Below, piece by piece: positions 41,567-51,129 of a stretch of 64,000 nucleotides of DNA. The notes under the pieces were generated by a model. The model had not been told where the DNA came from. It saw only the letters and a program-made list of their open reading frames with translations, and made no database searches. The stretch is from Chloroflexota bacterium (GTDB taxonomy: Bacteria > Vulcanimicrobiota > JAMCWD01): contig JAMCWD010000035.1 in NCBI GenBank assembly GCA_023475345.1, positions 33,101 through 97,100 of the forward strand. The letters are read 5' to 3'. Every line of letters starts with the position of its first letter. The first letter of the stretch is position 1. The translations under genes were made by a program, and so were the position numbers.

Positions 41567-42851
41567 AGCCTCCTTTTTTAGGTATCTTAAACCCCGGGGC
41601 GTTAATGTCTCTGCGCGCCCTTTCCATAGCCGACGGTTCGGGAGGCTCTTCAGGCTCGGGCTTTTTGCTCCGCCTTTCGGGAATATGGCTGTCAACTATA
41701 ATATCCAGCACATGTTCTTCTTCAAGGTCATCTTCGTAAATTACCGGTTCGGGTTCCTTGAACCTGACGACTTCTTCCCGCACGGTAACCGGGAAAGTCT
41801 CTTCCTCCGGCATTTCTTCAAATTCAGGCTCTTCGGGGGCTTCGTAGTATTCGGGAAGCTGCTCCTCAAGATAGAATTCCTCTTCTTCGTAACCGGGTTT
41901 CATACCGGCGGAATCAGGCGGAGCAAGCTTTATAGGCTCCGAAGGCGGCGCTTTTTCTCCAGACATTTTTTCTCTGCGGGCGCCGAATTTTTTATCAGCC
42001 GGTTCGGCCGAATCGCGGAATTGAACAGAACCGTTGTATGATGCCGGACGGGGGGTTTCGTTACTTTTTCTCTGATATAACTGCTGTGCACGGGTGGCCT
42101 GGCTGATTATCCGTTCTTTCCTTTCTTTCACCCAGGGGAAAGGGGAGCCTTCTTTTTTTGCAAGGCTTAAAGGGCAGCAAAACCTCATCTTACATTCAGA
42201 ACAATCATAGATATGCAATAAGATGTAAACGGCCGAGACCATTATGAAAATCAAAAGGAATACCAGCACCCCCGGCCTCTGTGCGGGGCTGACGGCTACG
42301 GCGGTCAGCATCCCCAGGACAGGCGCGCCGATTAAGACCGCCGTCGAAATAATTGCAAACATGGCGCCTTTCCTGACATCCCCGGACGTTTTGCCGTGAA
42401 TGGATCTCGCAATCCTGCCCCAGCCGCAATGACACACCTTCCCGTAATACCAGCAGTTGGTGCAGACATGCCTGCCGAGAAAATATAAAAACGATACCGC
42501 TATGAAAATCAGGTATAGCAGAGAAAAAAGGATGCCGGCGGACATAAGTCCGACGAATCCCAGCAATATCAAAACAAGTAAAAGGGTTAATTCGCCTGCG
42601 ACCTGGAAAAACGGTGCGCTTTCAATACCGTCGTTATACAGTTTTTCTCTTTCCGGCGGCGCTTCCCGGCTTTCGGTCTCATCCGGTTTTTCAGATTTGA
42701 ACGTTATATATTGGGGCTTTTCTTTTTTTGATTTATTCCGCTTTTCGGGGGTGTTTTTTTCTCCGTCAGGCTTCCGTTCCCCCGATGAAAATAAAATAGC
42801 TTGTTGCTTGATCTTGCCAGCATAGCGATCAGTTTTGCGGTCTTCGCTCAT
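41547..42851 (-). CDS. Membrane protein with two cysteine clusters and long acidic tail
   Basis: Protein of 434 residues, not assigned to a named family. A charged N-terminal ~75 residues; two spans (about 85-130); then cluster one CTNCWYYGKVCHCGWG; two further spans (about 160-215); cluster two CSECKMRFCCPLSLAKK; then ~180 residues of acidic, Pro/Glu-rich, probably disordered sequence ending in a basic motif. The Cys clusters face the same side by topology and could bind a metal, Fe-S centre or heme. It follows era by 72 bases. Its tail overlaps the opposing TPR gene by 20 bases. Confidence 0.65.
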   Translation of the reverse strand: MSEDRKTDRYAGKIKQQAILFSSGERKPDGEKNTPEKRNKSKKEKPQYITFKSEKPDETESREAPPEREKLYNDGIESAPFFQVAGELTLLLVLILLGFVGLMSAGILFSLLYLIFIAVSFLYFLGRHVCTNCWYYGKVCHCGWGRIARSIHGKTSGDVRKGAMFAIISTAVLIGAPVLGMLTAVAVSPAQRPGVLVFLLIFIMVSAVYILLHIYDCSECKMRFCCPLSLAKKEGSPFPWVKERKERIISQATRAQQLYQRKSNETPRPASYNGSVQFRDSAEPADKKFGARREKMSGEKAPPSEPIKLAPPDSAGMKPGYEEEEFYLEEQLPEYYEAPEEPEFEEMPEEETFPVTVREEVVRFKEPEPVIYEDDLEEEHVLDIIVDSHIPERRSKKPEPEEPPEPSAMERARRDINAPGFKIPKKGGSKFPWG

Positions 42852-42923
42852 CGCTCCCCCCTGTCATTGTATATTATTCTTCAACAGGGACGGAAGTCTT
42901 CCTTGGAAGACGGCAAAAGTTTT

Positions 42924-43856
42924 TTACCAGTATCCGAGCTGGCGCAGGACGTCGGGGCGGTCCCGCCAGTCTTCCTTGACTTTGACCCAGAGGTCGATAA
43001 AAACTTTTTCCTTTGCAAGCAATTCAATCTCTTCCCTTGCAAGCGTGCCCACTTTCTTCAGCAGGCTCCCGCCTTTTCCCAGGACAATGCCTTTCTGTGA
43101 AGATTTATCCACATATATGATGGCATTGATGTAAAGCGTCCCCTCGGTTTTCCCCGGCCTTATCTCTTCAACCATGACCGCTACACTGTGGGGGACTTCC
43201 TGGTGGGTCAGAATAAGGAGCTTCTCCCTGATTATTTCTGCAAATTGTATTTTCTGATTCTGGTCGCTTTTATCTTCCGCCGGGAAGAACTGCGGCCCTT
43301 CCGGCAGCATCTCCTTTACCAACTGCAGCAGCAACTCGACATTTTCCCCGGTCTTGGCGCTTATGGGGATGACTTCCTTAAAATGCGCTATATTACGGTG
43401 AGTTTCTATTATCTTGAGGATTTCGTCTTTGGAAACAAGGTCGCACTTGTTGATTACAAGGAATATCGGGATACCGTCTTTGACTGGGAAATAAATTTTG
43501 CGTATCAATGACAGTGTATCGTCGTGGTCCGGGCGGGATGCATCCACCAGCAAAAGGACGATGTCGGCTTCCTGCGCCTCATCCTTAATCACCTTGACCA
43601 GGTATTTGCCGAGCTCGTGCCTGGGCGGGTAAAAACCCGGTGTATCGACAAACACCGCCTGAAAATCTTCCCCGGTTTTCACCCCAAGGATCCTGTGGCG
43701 GGTTGTCTGGGGCTTGTCCGATACTATCGCTATTTTAGCCCCGGTCAATTTATTGATCAATGTAGATTTCCCGACGTTAGGCAGTCCAACTAGGGCGGCG
43801 AAGCCTGACCGGTAATTCTCTTTAAGTCCGGCTGTCTCCGGTTTTTCCTGGTTCAT
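42924..43856 (-). CDS. era: GTPase Era
   Basis: Ribosome-assembly GTPase that binds the 3' end of 16S rRNA, 310 residues. G1 GLPNVGKST (about residue 24), the switch region SDKPQTTRHRILG, G3 DTPGF, G4 NKCDLV and G5 ISAKTG are all present; the C-terminal KH domain includes GKGGSLLKKVG and ends LRQLGYW. Its start overlaps the DUF763 stop by 35 bases. Normal length, no anomalies. Confidence 0.95.
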   Translation of the reverse strand: MNQEKPETAGLKENYRSGFAALVGLPNVGKSTLINKLTGAKIAIVSDKPQTTRHRILGVKTGEDFQAVFVDTPGFYPPRHELGKYLVKVIKDEAQEADIVLLLVDASRPDHDDTLSLIRKIYFPVKDGIPIFLVINKCDLVSKDEILKIIETHRNIAHFKEVIPISAKTGENVELLLQLVKEMLPEGPQFFPAEDKSDQNQKIQFAEIIREKLLILTHQEVPHSVAVMVEEIRPGKTEGTLYINAIIYVDKSSQKGIVLGKGGSLLKKVGTLAREEIELLAKEKVFIDLWVKVKEDWRDRPDVLRQLGYW

Positions 43857-44943
43857 TGTTTATTCCTTCCTTTGCAAAAACGGCAAGCCGCTTGAGGGCG
43901 TCTTTCTTTTCGGTGCGTCCGGCCCTTGCCTCGACAAGCGCCTTGTGAAGCAATTCTATAGACCTGTCGTATTCCTCCCGGTTGACGGGGTAGGGGATGC
44001 CGTCCTTCCCGCCATGAGCAAAGCTGAAGCGGGCAGGGTCCCTCTTGCTTGCCGGTGTATCATAGATCAATTCTCCTATAAGCGCAAGCGCCCTCAGGGC
44101 TGAAGGCCCGACGCCTTTCGTCCCCAGGAGATTTTCATAATCCGATACACCTTCCTCATAGGTTTTCAGGAAAATCCTGTTAAGACTCCTCAGCGATATA
44201 TCCGAAAACTTTATCCCGTGCCTCGACGGTAGCACCAGCTCGTTTATCTTTTTAAGGCTCGATATTATTTTATCAGGCGGCAGCCTGGAAAGTTCCACGC
44301 TTACCTTACGGTTGTCTTCTCCCTCGCGCGCCACAAGGTTCAACACCGTTCCCCTGTGGTTACAGCACACCGCAAGGTGAGGATCCCGGACGAAGCTTTC
44401 AAAACAGCTACAATGCCAGTGATAACGCCTTGCAGTCCGGCTGGTCTCGTTAAGGCCCTGTTGTATTACCGCCCAGTTCCCTTTTTTTGTAAACAAAAAT
44501 GTATGGTGATAGATCTGGTAGCCGTCCTGGACTGCGGCGGAATCCACTTTTGCCGACAGGCGGCTTGCTTTCACCAGGGGGTCGGGCGAAAACGGGAGGG
44601 AATATCTTTCGACGGCGGCTGTTATCTCATCGGGAGTTTTTAATGAGGTTCTGCCTTTCCCCCCGGCAACGAAAAGTCCCAGGTCTTTCGAAAGATCTGT
44701 CAGACCTTCCTTAAGAGCGCCGCAGACGGTAGTCGTAACACCGGATGAATGCCAGTCGAACCCCAGGACACAGCCCAGCGCCTGGAACCAGAACGGGTCG
44801 GACAGGCGGGAAAGAAGCTCGTCTTCTCCGAATTCGCTGACGATGAAACACGAGATCTCCCTTGCAAGATTTTTCATCCTGGAGAAGAGCCATGCCGGGC
44901 ATTTCCCCCCGTGGAGGGGCATTATCGCTGTCCCGGTACGCAT
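43822..44943 (-). CDS. DUF763 protein
   Basis: Protein of 373 residues of the DUF763 family, identified from the opening MRTGTAIMPLHGGKCPAWLF and a helix-hairpin-helix-like KGVGPSALRALALIGELIY. The family is common in archaea and scattered in bacteria and has no established activity; the HhH-like part and a motif-rich N-terminus hint at nucleic-acid handling. It overlaps Mth938-like by one base (TGATG) and era by 35 bases, and the SbcCD-like pair is upstream, which is consistent with a DNA or RNA maintenance role, though that is inference. Confidence 0.8.
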   Translation of the reverse strand: MRTGTAIMPLHGGKCPAWLFSRMKNLAREISCFIVSEFGEDELLSRLSDPFWFQALGCVLGFDWHSSGVTTTVCGALKEGLTDLSKDLGLFVAGGKGRTSLKTPDEITAAVERYSLPFSPDPLVKASRLSAKVDSAAVQDGYQIYHHTFLFTKKGNWAVIQQGLNETSRTARRYHWHCSCFESFVRDPHLAVCCNHRGTVLNLVAREGEDNRKVSVELSRLPPDKIISSLKKINELVLPSRHGIKFSDISLRSLNRIFLKTYEEGVSDYENLLGTKGVGPSALRALALIGELIYDTPASKRDPARFSFAHGGKDGIPYPVNREEYDRSIELLHKALVEARAGRTEKKDALKRLAVFAKEGINNEPGKTGDSRT

Positions 44944-45287
44944 CAGCAGGTCAGGTGGAAAGCGCCGAGGAGTCGACGCTTATCATGAAGATTGTTGTAT
45001 TCTTTGACCGCGGAAGCCGTGTCGGCGGAAATCAGCTTCGTGCCGGGCTTTTCAAGATCGGCCCTGACGCCGCCGGGAATTTCCATACATGAATACGCTC
45101 CCAGCCCTACTATGATTATCTCAGGGGCAGGCTCCAGGAAGCCTTCGAGATCCGCAGTGCACAGCGAATGGCCTTCTTTCCTCCACCACGAATCCACGAC
45201 TCTGCCGTCAGGGAGAATTACAAGGTCGCTGTTGTAAATTTTCTCGCCGATCCTCATCCTGCCGAAAGAATATTCGTCGATTTTCAT
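44943..45287 (-). CDS. Mth938-like domain protein
   Basis: Protein of 114 residues of the Mth938/NDUFAF3 fold. Family marks: YNSDLVILPDGRVVDSWWRKEGH, PEIIIVGLGAYSCMEI and EYNNLHDKRRLLGAFHLTC. The family occurs in all domains of life; its general role in bacteria is unclear, while eukaryotic relatives help assemble respiratory complex I. It overlaps DUF763 by one base. Confidence 0.85.
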   Translation of the reverse strand: MKIDEYSFGRMRIGEKIYNSDLVILPDGRVVDSWWRKEGHSLCTADLEGFLEPAPEIIIVGLGAYSCMEIPGGVRADLEKPGTKLISADTASAVKEYNNLHDKRRLLGAFHLTC

Positions 45288-45311
45288 TTAAACGCCGTCC
45301 CGGTATAAATT

Positions 45312-48143
45312 TTAAAAGGCGGTTATCCGGTTGAGATCAAGGATGGTGATTGGCGAGTGGTATTCTCTAATCCAGTTGTCATATCTCATCCTGTGGCAAC
45401 TCAACACGATTATCTGCCCGTAAGTTTCCGACAGTTCGGCAAGCGCGTTCATCCCGGAAACGAACCTGCTCTCGTCGGCATGGGCGAAAGGCTCGTCGAG
45501 TATTACCGGGAGCCTGACATCGCCGGAAAGAAGCCGGCACAGCGCGAGCCTGATGCCGAGGTAAAGCTGGTCCAGCGTCCCCCTGCTCAAAGGCAGATCT
45601 TCGGAAACCGCCGTGCTGACAAGCCTCATGTCACCCCCGATGTGGAAAGAAAATTGCATCCCTCTGTCAAATTCCACGCCGGAAATAGTGGGCGCGAATT
45701 TCGGGAGTATAGCTTCAACGTGTTTGTTCAGCGCCCCGGCCCATCCCGGCATTAAATTTTCAGATATTTTTTCAAGGGTGGCTGCGGCCAGCTCGACTGC
45801 GGCTTTGAAGTCTTCGGTTTTCCGGAGGCGGAGCTTTTTGTTTTCCGCTTCATCTTCAATATCAGAGAGCCTGTCGAGGGCTTTGAGATTTGTCGTAATC
45901 TCCTGCAGGATACGGCTTTTCTCTTCCCGGAGGCTGTGAGTTTTCCGATCTATTTCTCCTGAGATTTTCTGGTAATCTTCCGGCGTCATGCCGGGAGGCA
46001 CGCCGGATTCGGAAGCCGCTGATTCCGTGCCGCCGGGGACAGCGCCGATATTTTTAAGCCTTTGTTCAAGCCGTGCGCGGCTGTCCGCGGGCATGAGGCT
46101 GCTTCTCATCATCTCAAGCCTTTTCTTGAGATCCCTGTATTTTGAAGCTGCATCAAGCTCTTTTTCGAAAGTCCTTAAACCGTCCGGGAATGGTTCGCTT
46201 ATGCCGGCAGACTCCAGTATCTCCTGCGCCTTCTTCCGGGCCGGTTCCAGCGCTTCTTTCGATTTTTTCAAATCGTCGGATAATTTTATCTCTTCTTTTC
46301 GAAGAGCGTCTCCGGCCTCCCGCAGGGAAAGAGCCTGCTTCAGCCTTTCCAGCAGCTTTTCAAGATATGCTCTGCTCAACTCCTGCGGCGGCTCAAACCC
46401 TGATGCCGTCAATTCGCCCCGGATGTCTCCGGCGGTTTTTTGCTCCTTCGATTTCAGGATCGCTATTTCGTCGTCAATGGCGCGGAGCTTATCTATGCCG
46501 CTCCGTGCCCCCTTTATTATTTTAAAAAGCTCATCCGAGCCGCTTATGCCAAGCTTTGCGGATACCCCCTCCAGCCTGGAGTTCAATGACGAAGCCTGCT
46601 TTTTTATTTCGGCATTTTTCTTTTCCAGCGCTTCTTTTTTTACCCGGATTAATGCAAGTTCGCCGGAGCTTGAAAGTGTGTAGCGTAAAAAGATCGCAAT
46701 GCCGCAGGCGAGCAGTATCCCGCCCCCGGTTATGAAAAGCCAGAAAAGATTCTTCAGGAAAATGCCTCCGAAGATAATGATGACGCCGAAAATAAGGAGC
46801 GCCAAGGAGATCTTCTTTAACGGGTTCTCGCGGTATTTATTTTCAAGATCAAGTATCTCTTCTTTCTGTTGTAGCAGCGCGTCCTTTTCTTTTGAAAGAG
46901 ATGCCCCGTCTCTTTCCGCGCCGTCTATCAGGGATCGCTCCCCTGGAGAAAGTGTCGAAAGCCTTTCCGTAAAATCAAGCGGGACGCCGCTTTCCGCAAG
47001 CGACTTTTTTGTTTCCTCAAGCAGGGCGGACTTCCCGGCGGCCTGGTTTTCCCACTCTTCGAGAAGGACAAGATTATTTTTCAGGGATTCTTCCTGTGAT
47101 TTCGTGAACGAGGTCAGGTCATTGAATCGCTGCTGCTCGTCAATATTTTTCCTTATTTCCTCGTTTAATTTTTCCAGACTGTCGCCGTCCTGTCTGATGG
47201 CATCCGATGTTTTTCTAATATCTTCTTCGGCCCTTATAAGGTCGGGATGTTTTTCGACAGGGAAGCTTTCGTATCGTTTTCCCGATTCGATTTTTTCCTC
47301 CAGTGCCGCCGCCTTTTCTCTCAGCTCATCGTCTTTTTTTAACTCTTCCTGGACAGCCCGTGCCGCTGCGGCGCGTGAAAGCCGCTCAACGGCCGATTTT
47401 TTCCTGTCCAGAAAATTTACTTCCTTTTCGATATTCTTCAGCCTTTCCGAATCGGGGAGGAGGCGGTCTCTCTCCCTGTAGAGAGCGTCTTTTTCGGCTT
47501 CGAGATCGTTGATGCCTTTGAACGCGCCTCTTCCTTCACGGAGCCATTTAATCTCGTTATCCGCCGAGATGGGGTTGCCGGAGGTAAGGCCCCTGTAGCC
47601 TTTAAGGGCGTTACGAAGCCTGTTTACGGCTTCGGCAGGCGTCGCGCCGCTTTCGTCTCCCGATGCGATAAGGCTTTCAACCCTTGAGGAAAGACCCGGC
47701 AAATCCGCCGAGGCCGCCTGTCCCTGGGGAACGAACGAGCTTGAGATAAAATTCGAGCTTGTTATCCCGTAAAGGAATTCCATCGGGGAATAGCGGTACG
47801 GCCGCGTGTTTTTGAAAAGGCATTTCGAAGTTATGTCTTCCCGTCTCGGCAGCGTCAGTATCTTGCAGTCGTTTTTCGGCAAAAATTTTCTGGCTATAAA
47901 GATCCCCGAATCGCCGTCCAATCCAAGCTCAAGCGTTCCCCCGAATTCGCGGCCTTCTTTCCAGGGGTTGTATTTGTTATAATCGCCGCTTCCTTCGGGA
48001 CCGTAAAGCATTGCCGTTATGCCGTCGGCAAGCGTCGTCTTCCCGGCTTCGTTATCGCCGAGGATGACCGTCAGTCCTTCGGAAAATACGAATTCGCCCG
48101 ACAGGCAGCCGAAATTTTTGAACTCAATACGCCTGATTATCAC
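45312..48143 (-). CDS. SbcC/YhaN-like AAA ATPase with internal membrane hairpin
   Basis: SMC-like protein of 943 residues. N-terminal ATPase half: MIIRRIEFKNFGCL and Walker A GDNEAGKTTLADG. Two long coiled-coil stretches are separated not by a zinc hook but by two membrane spans at about 445-487 (SLALLIFGVIIIFGGIFL, FITGGGILLACGIAIFL), as in YhaN. C-terminal half: signature LSRGTLDQLYLGIRLAL and Walker B VILDEPFAHAD. Together with the adjacent nuclease it should form a membrane-tied DNA end-processing complex. Start overlaps the nuclease stop by four bases. Confidence 0.87.
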   Translation of the reverse strand: MIIRRIEFKNFGCLSGEFVFSEGLTVILGDNEAGKTTLADGITAMLYGPEGSGDYNKYNPWKEGREFGGTLELGLDGDSGIFIARKFLPKNDCKILTLPRREDITSKCLFKNTRPYRYSPMEFLYGITSSNFISSSFVPQGQAASADLPGLSSRVESLIASGDESGATPAEAVNRLRNALKGYRGLTSGNPISADNEIKWLREGRGAFKGINDLEAEKDALYRERDRLLPDSERLKNIEKEVNFLDRKKSAVERLSRAAAARAVQEELKKDDELREKAAALEEKIESGKRYESFPVEKHPDLIRAEEDIRKTSDAIRQDGDSLEKLNEEIRKNIDEQQRFNDLTSFTKSQEESLKNNLVLLEEWENQAAGKSALLEETKKSLAESGVPLDFTERLSTLSPGERSLIDGAERDGASLSKEKDALLQQKEEILDLENKYRENPLKKISLALLIFGVIIIFGGIFLKNLFWLFITGGGILLACGIAIFLRYTLSSSGELALIRVKKEALEKKNAEIKKQASSLNSRLEGVSAKLGISGSDELFKIIKGARSGIDKLRAIDDEIAILKSKEQKTAGDIRGELTASGFEPPQELSRAYLEKLLERLKQALSLREAGDALRKEEIKLSDDLKKSKEALEPARKKAQEILESAGISEPFPDGLRTFEKELDAASKYRDLKKRLEMMRSSLMPADSRARLEQRLKNIGAVPGGTESAASESGVPPGMTPEDYQKISGEIDRKTHSLREEKSRILQEITTNLKALDRLSDIEDEAENKKLRLRKTEDFKAAVELAAATLEKISENLMPGWAGALNKHVEAILPKFAPTISGVEFDRGMQFSFHIGGDMRLVSTAVSEDLPLSRGTLDQLYLGIRLALCRLLSGDVRLPVILDEPFAHADESRFVSGMNALAELSETYGQIIVLSCHRMRYDNWIREYHSPITILDLNRITAF

Positions 48144-49312
48144 CTGGGAGTTACCTCCCTTCCGCGGAGGGCGTCCAGGCCGTAATAAAGCGCGTTTGTC
48201 AATATGCCCGCCTTATCGAGGCTTTCATCCAGCCGGGCCTTCATCGCCCGGATAAACTCTTTTTCAAGGAGTGTCCCTTCGGTTGAAAGGCGGTCGATAT
48301 CATAATCGGGCAAAACTCCCGAATCATCAATAAATAGGTGGAAACATTCGTCCCGAATGTCAATGTCCATGCCTGAAACAGAAAGGGTCGGCGGGATTAT
48401 GCCCTTCAGCCTGACGTAGAAGATGTCGTTCTTGCCGTGTTCCGAGCGTATCGTCTCAAGGATCTTATCCATAAGCGCATCCCTGTGTTTTATGCCTGTT
48501 ATATCGAGCGTCTTGTCGCGGATCGCATAATCGATGACCTTCAGCTTCTCCAGCCGTGCTTCATCGTAGGAAAGCTCGACTGAAAGGGCGTATTTCTCCC
48601 CGCTTTCATCCAGGTTCTGTCCCCACGGGGTTCCGGAATATGCGGCGCGTATCTTCCCTTCGCCGTCCGTGAACTGCCTGAACGAGTGGTAGTGCCCCAG
48701 GGCGGTATAGTCGAAATCCTGGGAAAGAAGCTCGGCGGTATTGAAGGGGTCGGCCGCCGGCATATCGGGCAGGCCGCCGTCCACGCATGCCCCGTGAAAA
48801 AGCAGTATGTTCAATTTGCCTGGCTCTACCGGCAGCTTTTTTGAAAGCCGGTGTGCCGCGGCCCCTGCTGGCGTCAGCGCCCCGGTTATCGTAACATCGT
48901 CCCTGCCGGGAACCGGGACGGTCGAAAATTCTTCGCTGTTGAAGATGTAAACATTGTCAGGCCATGAGACGCCGTGCCGGATCATGAGCCAGTCTTTGTC
49001 ATAATTCCCGCGGGGGATGTAGCTGTCGTGGTTCCCAGGGAGCAAAAACACCGGCACGGGCGATACCTGGCCCATTATATCGATTGTAAAGCTGAGGATG
49101 TCGGGATCTGTCGGCTCCCGGTCGAAGAGATCTCCTGGGATCAATACCGCTTCGAGATTTTTTTCGCGTATCAGATCCGGCAGTTTTCTCATCGCGGCCT
49201 TGATGCGATCCCGAACGATAACTCTCTTGCCCGCAGGCAGATGCAGCTTGCCCTTTCCAGGGTTTGCATCCAGGTGTAAATCGGCTATATGGAGAAAGCG
49301 AAACGGTTTCAT
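48140..49312 (-). CDS. SbcD/YhaO-like metallophosphoesterase nuclease
   Basis: Calcineurin-like exonuclease of 390 residues. Metal-binding blocks: HIADLHLD, PGDLFDRE, PGNHDSYI, and the GHYHSFRQF block (about residue 205). Followed by a C-terminal capping domain. Forms the nuclease half of the Mre11/Rad50-type complex with the ATPase encoded downstream. It starts ten bases after the aminotransferase gene, which is upstream on the same strand; the tie between them is probably only positional. Confidence 0.9.
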   Translation of the reverse strand: MKPFRFLHIADLHLDANPGKGKLHLPAGKRVIVRDRIKAAMRKLPDLIREKNLEAVLIPGDLFDREPTDPDILSFTIDIMGQVSPVPVFLLPGNHDSYIPRGNYDKDWLMIRHGVSWPDNVYIFNSEEFSTVPVPGRDDVTITGALTPAGAAAHRLSKKLPVEPGKLNILLFHGACVDGGLPDMPAADPFNTAELLSQDFDYTALGHYHSFRQFTDGEGKIRAAYSGTPWGQNLDESGEKYALSVELSYDEARLEKLKVIDYAIRDKTLDITGIKHRDALMDKILETIRSEHGKNDIFYVRLKGIIPPTLSVSGMDIDIRDECFHLFIDDSGVLPDYDIDRLSTEGTLLEKEFIRAMKARLDESLDKAGILTNALYYGLDALRGREVTPR

Positions 49313-49321
49313 CCGGCAACT

Positions 49322-50659
49322 TTACCCGCTTTCGATTTCCGAAAGCACCCTGTCCAGTATTGAAACGGCGGTATCACACTGTTCCCTTGTAACTACGAGG
49401 GGAGGGGAGAACCTTATTGTGGTCTCACCACAACCGAGGATTAACAGTCCGTTTTTGAAGCAGTTCTCAACCACCTTATCGCGCACGGCCGGGATAGGCT
49501 TCCTGCTGGTTCTGTCCTTGACCAATTCGACGCCGAGCATCAATCCTTTGCCCCGCACCTCGCCTATAATATCGTGCTTGTCCATCAACTCGCAGAGCTT
49601 CGCCGACATGTATTCGCCCTGGACTTCGGAGTTCTTTACCAGGCCGTTTTCAAGAAGCTCAATGGTTTTAAGGGCCGCCATGCATGAAATCGGGTTGCCG
49701 CCGAACGTATTGGCATGCGAGCCCGGTCCCCATGACGACATGATTTCAGACGAGGCTATAAACGCGCCGATAGGCATGCCGGACGCAATCCCTTTTGCAA
49801 CACAGATTATATCGGGAACTACACCCCAGTGCTCTATGGCGAACATCCTGCCGGTCCGACCCATCCCGCTCTGGACTTCGTCGGCGACAAGGAGTATCCC
49901 GTATTTTTTACAGATGGAAGAAAGCTTCGGGAAGAATTCAGCTCTCGGAACGATGTAGCCGCCTTCTCCCTGTATCGGCTCTGCGAATACGGCGGCCACC
50001 TCGCAGGGATCAACCACCTGTTTGAAATAATGCTTCTCCAGGAAATCCAGGCAGTGGCATTCGCCGGAACATCCCCCGAAATCACAGCGGTAGCAGTAGC
50101 CGTAAGGCGTCTGGAAGGTAGATGGGATAAGGGGCGAGAAGCCCTTTCTCTGGACGTATTTGCTTGCCGTGAGAGAAAGCGAGCCCATCGTCCTGCCGTG
50201 GAACGAGCCGAAGAATGAAACGAGATACTGCCTGCCGGTGTAATATCTTGCAAGTTTCATGGCCCCTTCGATTGATTCCGTCCCCGAGTTTGTAAAGAAG
50301 CACTGCTTTTCAGAATCCCCGGGAGCTATCCTGTCGAGTTCTTTTGCAAGAGCAACCTGCGACTTATAATAAAAATCCGTGCCGGAGATATGGATCAATT
50401 TTTCCGCCTGATCTTTTATGGCGCCGACAATCTCCGGGTGACAATGACCTGTCGATACTACAGCTATCCCCGCCGCAAAATCCAGGAAAACGTTGCCGTC
50501 GGGATCCTCAATCATACAACCATTCCCTTTTTCGGCGACGAGCGGGTAGGGTCGTCCGTAAGAAGGGCTGATATACCGCCTGTCAAGCTCAAGGATTTCC
50601 CTTGTTTTCGGGCCTGGAAGCCCGGTCATGATTTTGGGGCTGGTCAAATCTTTAAGCAT
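49322..50659 (-). CDS. Class III aminotransferase, acetylornithine/GABA type
   Basis: PLP enzyme of 445 residues. Fold-type I marks: DGNVFLDFAAGIAVVSTGHCHPEI, SGTESIEGAMKLAR, FHGRTMGSLSLTASK, DEVQSGMGRTGRMF and the PLP lysine in ICVAKGIASGMPIGA. A Cys-rich insert (CYRCDFGGCSGECHC) is seen in many members of this subgroup. Substrate (acetylornithine, GABA, or other omega-amino acid) cannot be decided; no arginine genes are near. The ribosome site is a strong AAGGAGG. Confidence 0.85.
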   Translation of the reverse strand: MLKDLTSPKIMTGLPGPKTREILELDRRYISPSYGRPYPLVAEKGNGCMIEDPDGNVFLDFAAGIAVVSTGHCHPEIVGAIKDQAEKLIHISGTDFYYKSQVALAKELDRIAPGDSEKQCFFTNSGTESIEGAMKLARYYTGRQYLVSFFGSFHGRTMGSLSLTASKYVQRKGFSPLIPSTFQTPYGYCYRCDFGGCSGECHCLDFLEKHYFKQVVDPCEVAAVFAEPIQGEGGYIVPRAEFFPKLSSICKKYGILLVADEVQSGMGRTGRMFAIEHWGVVPDIICVAKGIASGMPIGAFIASSEIMSSWGPGSHANTFGGNPISCMAALKTIELLENGLVKNSEVQGEYMSAKLCELMDKHDIIGEVRGKGLMLGVELVKDRTSRKPIPAVRDKVVENCFKNGLLILGCGETTIRFSPPLVVTREQCDTAVSILDRVLSEIESG

Positions 50660-50853
50660 AAAGCCTCCTTAATTAAATCAATAAATCCGGACGTAAAATT
50701 TCAGCAGCGGCTTATATCTGCTGCATGCTCTATCTATTCATCGGCATTATAGTGGTTCCTTCTTTTGGCGCCGCTGGAGGCTGGAGGCTGAAAATTTCAA
50801 GATGGAAATCAGAGGGGATGTGAGCTTCAGCTTCTGAGCCGGCTTACAACAGT

Positions 50854-50940
50854 GTCATCTATGAACTTGTTTCGGAATCTCAAAAAGCACGGAAAGTGGA
50901 TGATGAGCAAATAGATCCTGAAACAAGTTCAGGATGACAA
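50854..50940. repeat. Inverted pair of TCCTGAAACAAGTTCAGGA-type units
   Basis: Right unit, TCCTGAA-ACAAG-TTCAGGA (50916-50934), is a perfect seven-base hairpin followed by TGACA. Left unit, GTCATCTATGAACTTG... (50854-50880), is an imperfect reverse copy. This kind of unit is scattered in many bacterial genomes. Confidence 0.7.
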
Positions 50941-51055
50941 TTTCCCTTTGAACTTTAGCCTTAACGAACCGGAATACCGAAATAATTTCCCCTTTGAAGG
51001 GGATTGGGGGATGTCGAGCAGGCACAAGTTATCGCTATAAATCCCACAGATCCGG
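50928..51055 (+). repeat. Dispersed repeat, second copy
   Basis: Matches the 11.3-11.5 kb island in two blocks: 50928-51020 to 11421-11512 (direct), and 51006-51040 exactly to 11295-11329 (reversed). Here the two blocks are contiguous and in order, so this is the more intact copy. Confidence 0.75.
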
Positions 51056-51129
51056 GCGGAAGATTACAGCGGCGGAATTCGTTCCACTACATAAGCCCGA
51101 TGAAATGCGCCGCTCAGGGACGTGACGCT

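Larger units (their letters stand above)
50660..51129. other. Gene-free repeat region
   Basis: About 470 bases between the aminotransferase start and the end of the beta-propeller gene. It holds the aminotransferase leader, a GCAGC...GCTGC hairpin near 50703-50722, the pair of inverted GTCAT...GAACTTGTTTC units (50854-50938), and the second copy of the dispersed repeat (50928-51055). An antisense open frame through 51004-51627 shadows the real gene. No promoter is convincing. Confidence 0.6.

Noticed and set aside
41510..41575. Bidirectional terminator (AAAAAAGGAG / CTCCTTTTTT) between convergent genes
   Set aside because: The arms pair but the loop would be over 40 bases and lies inside coding sequence.
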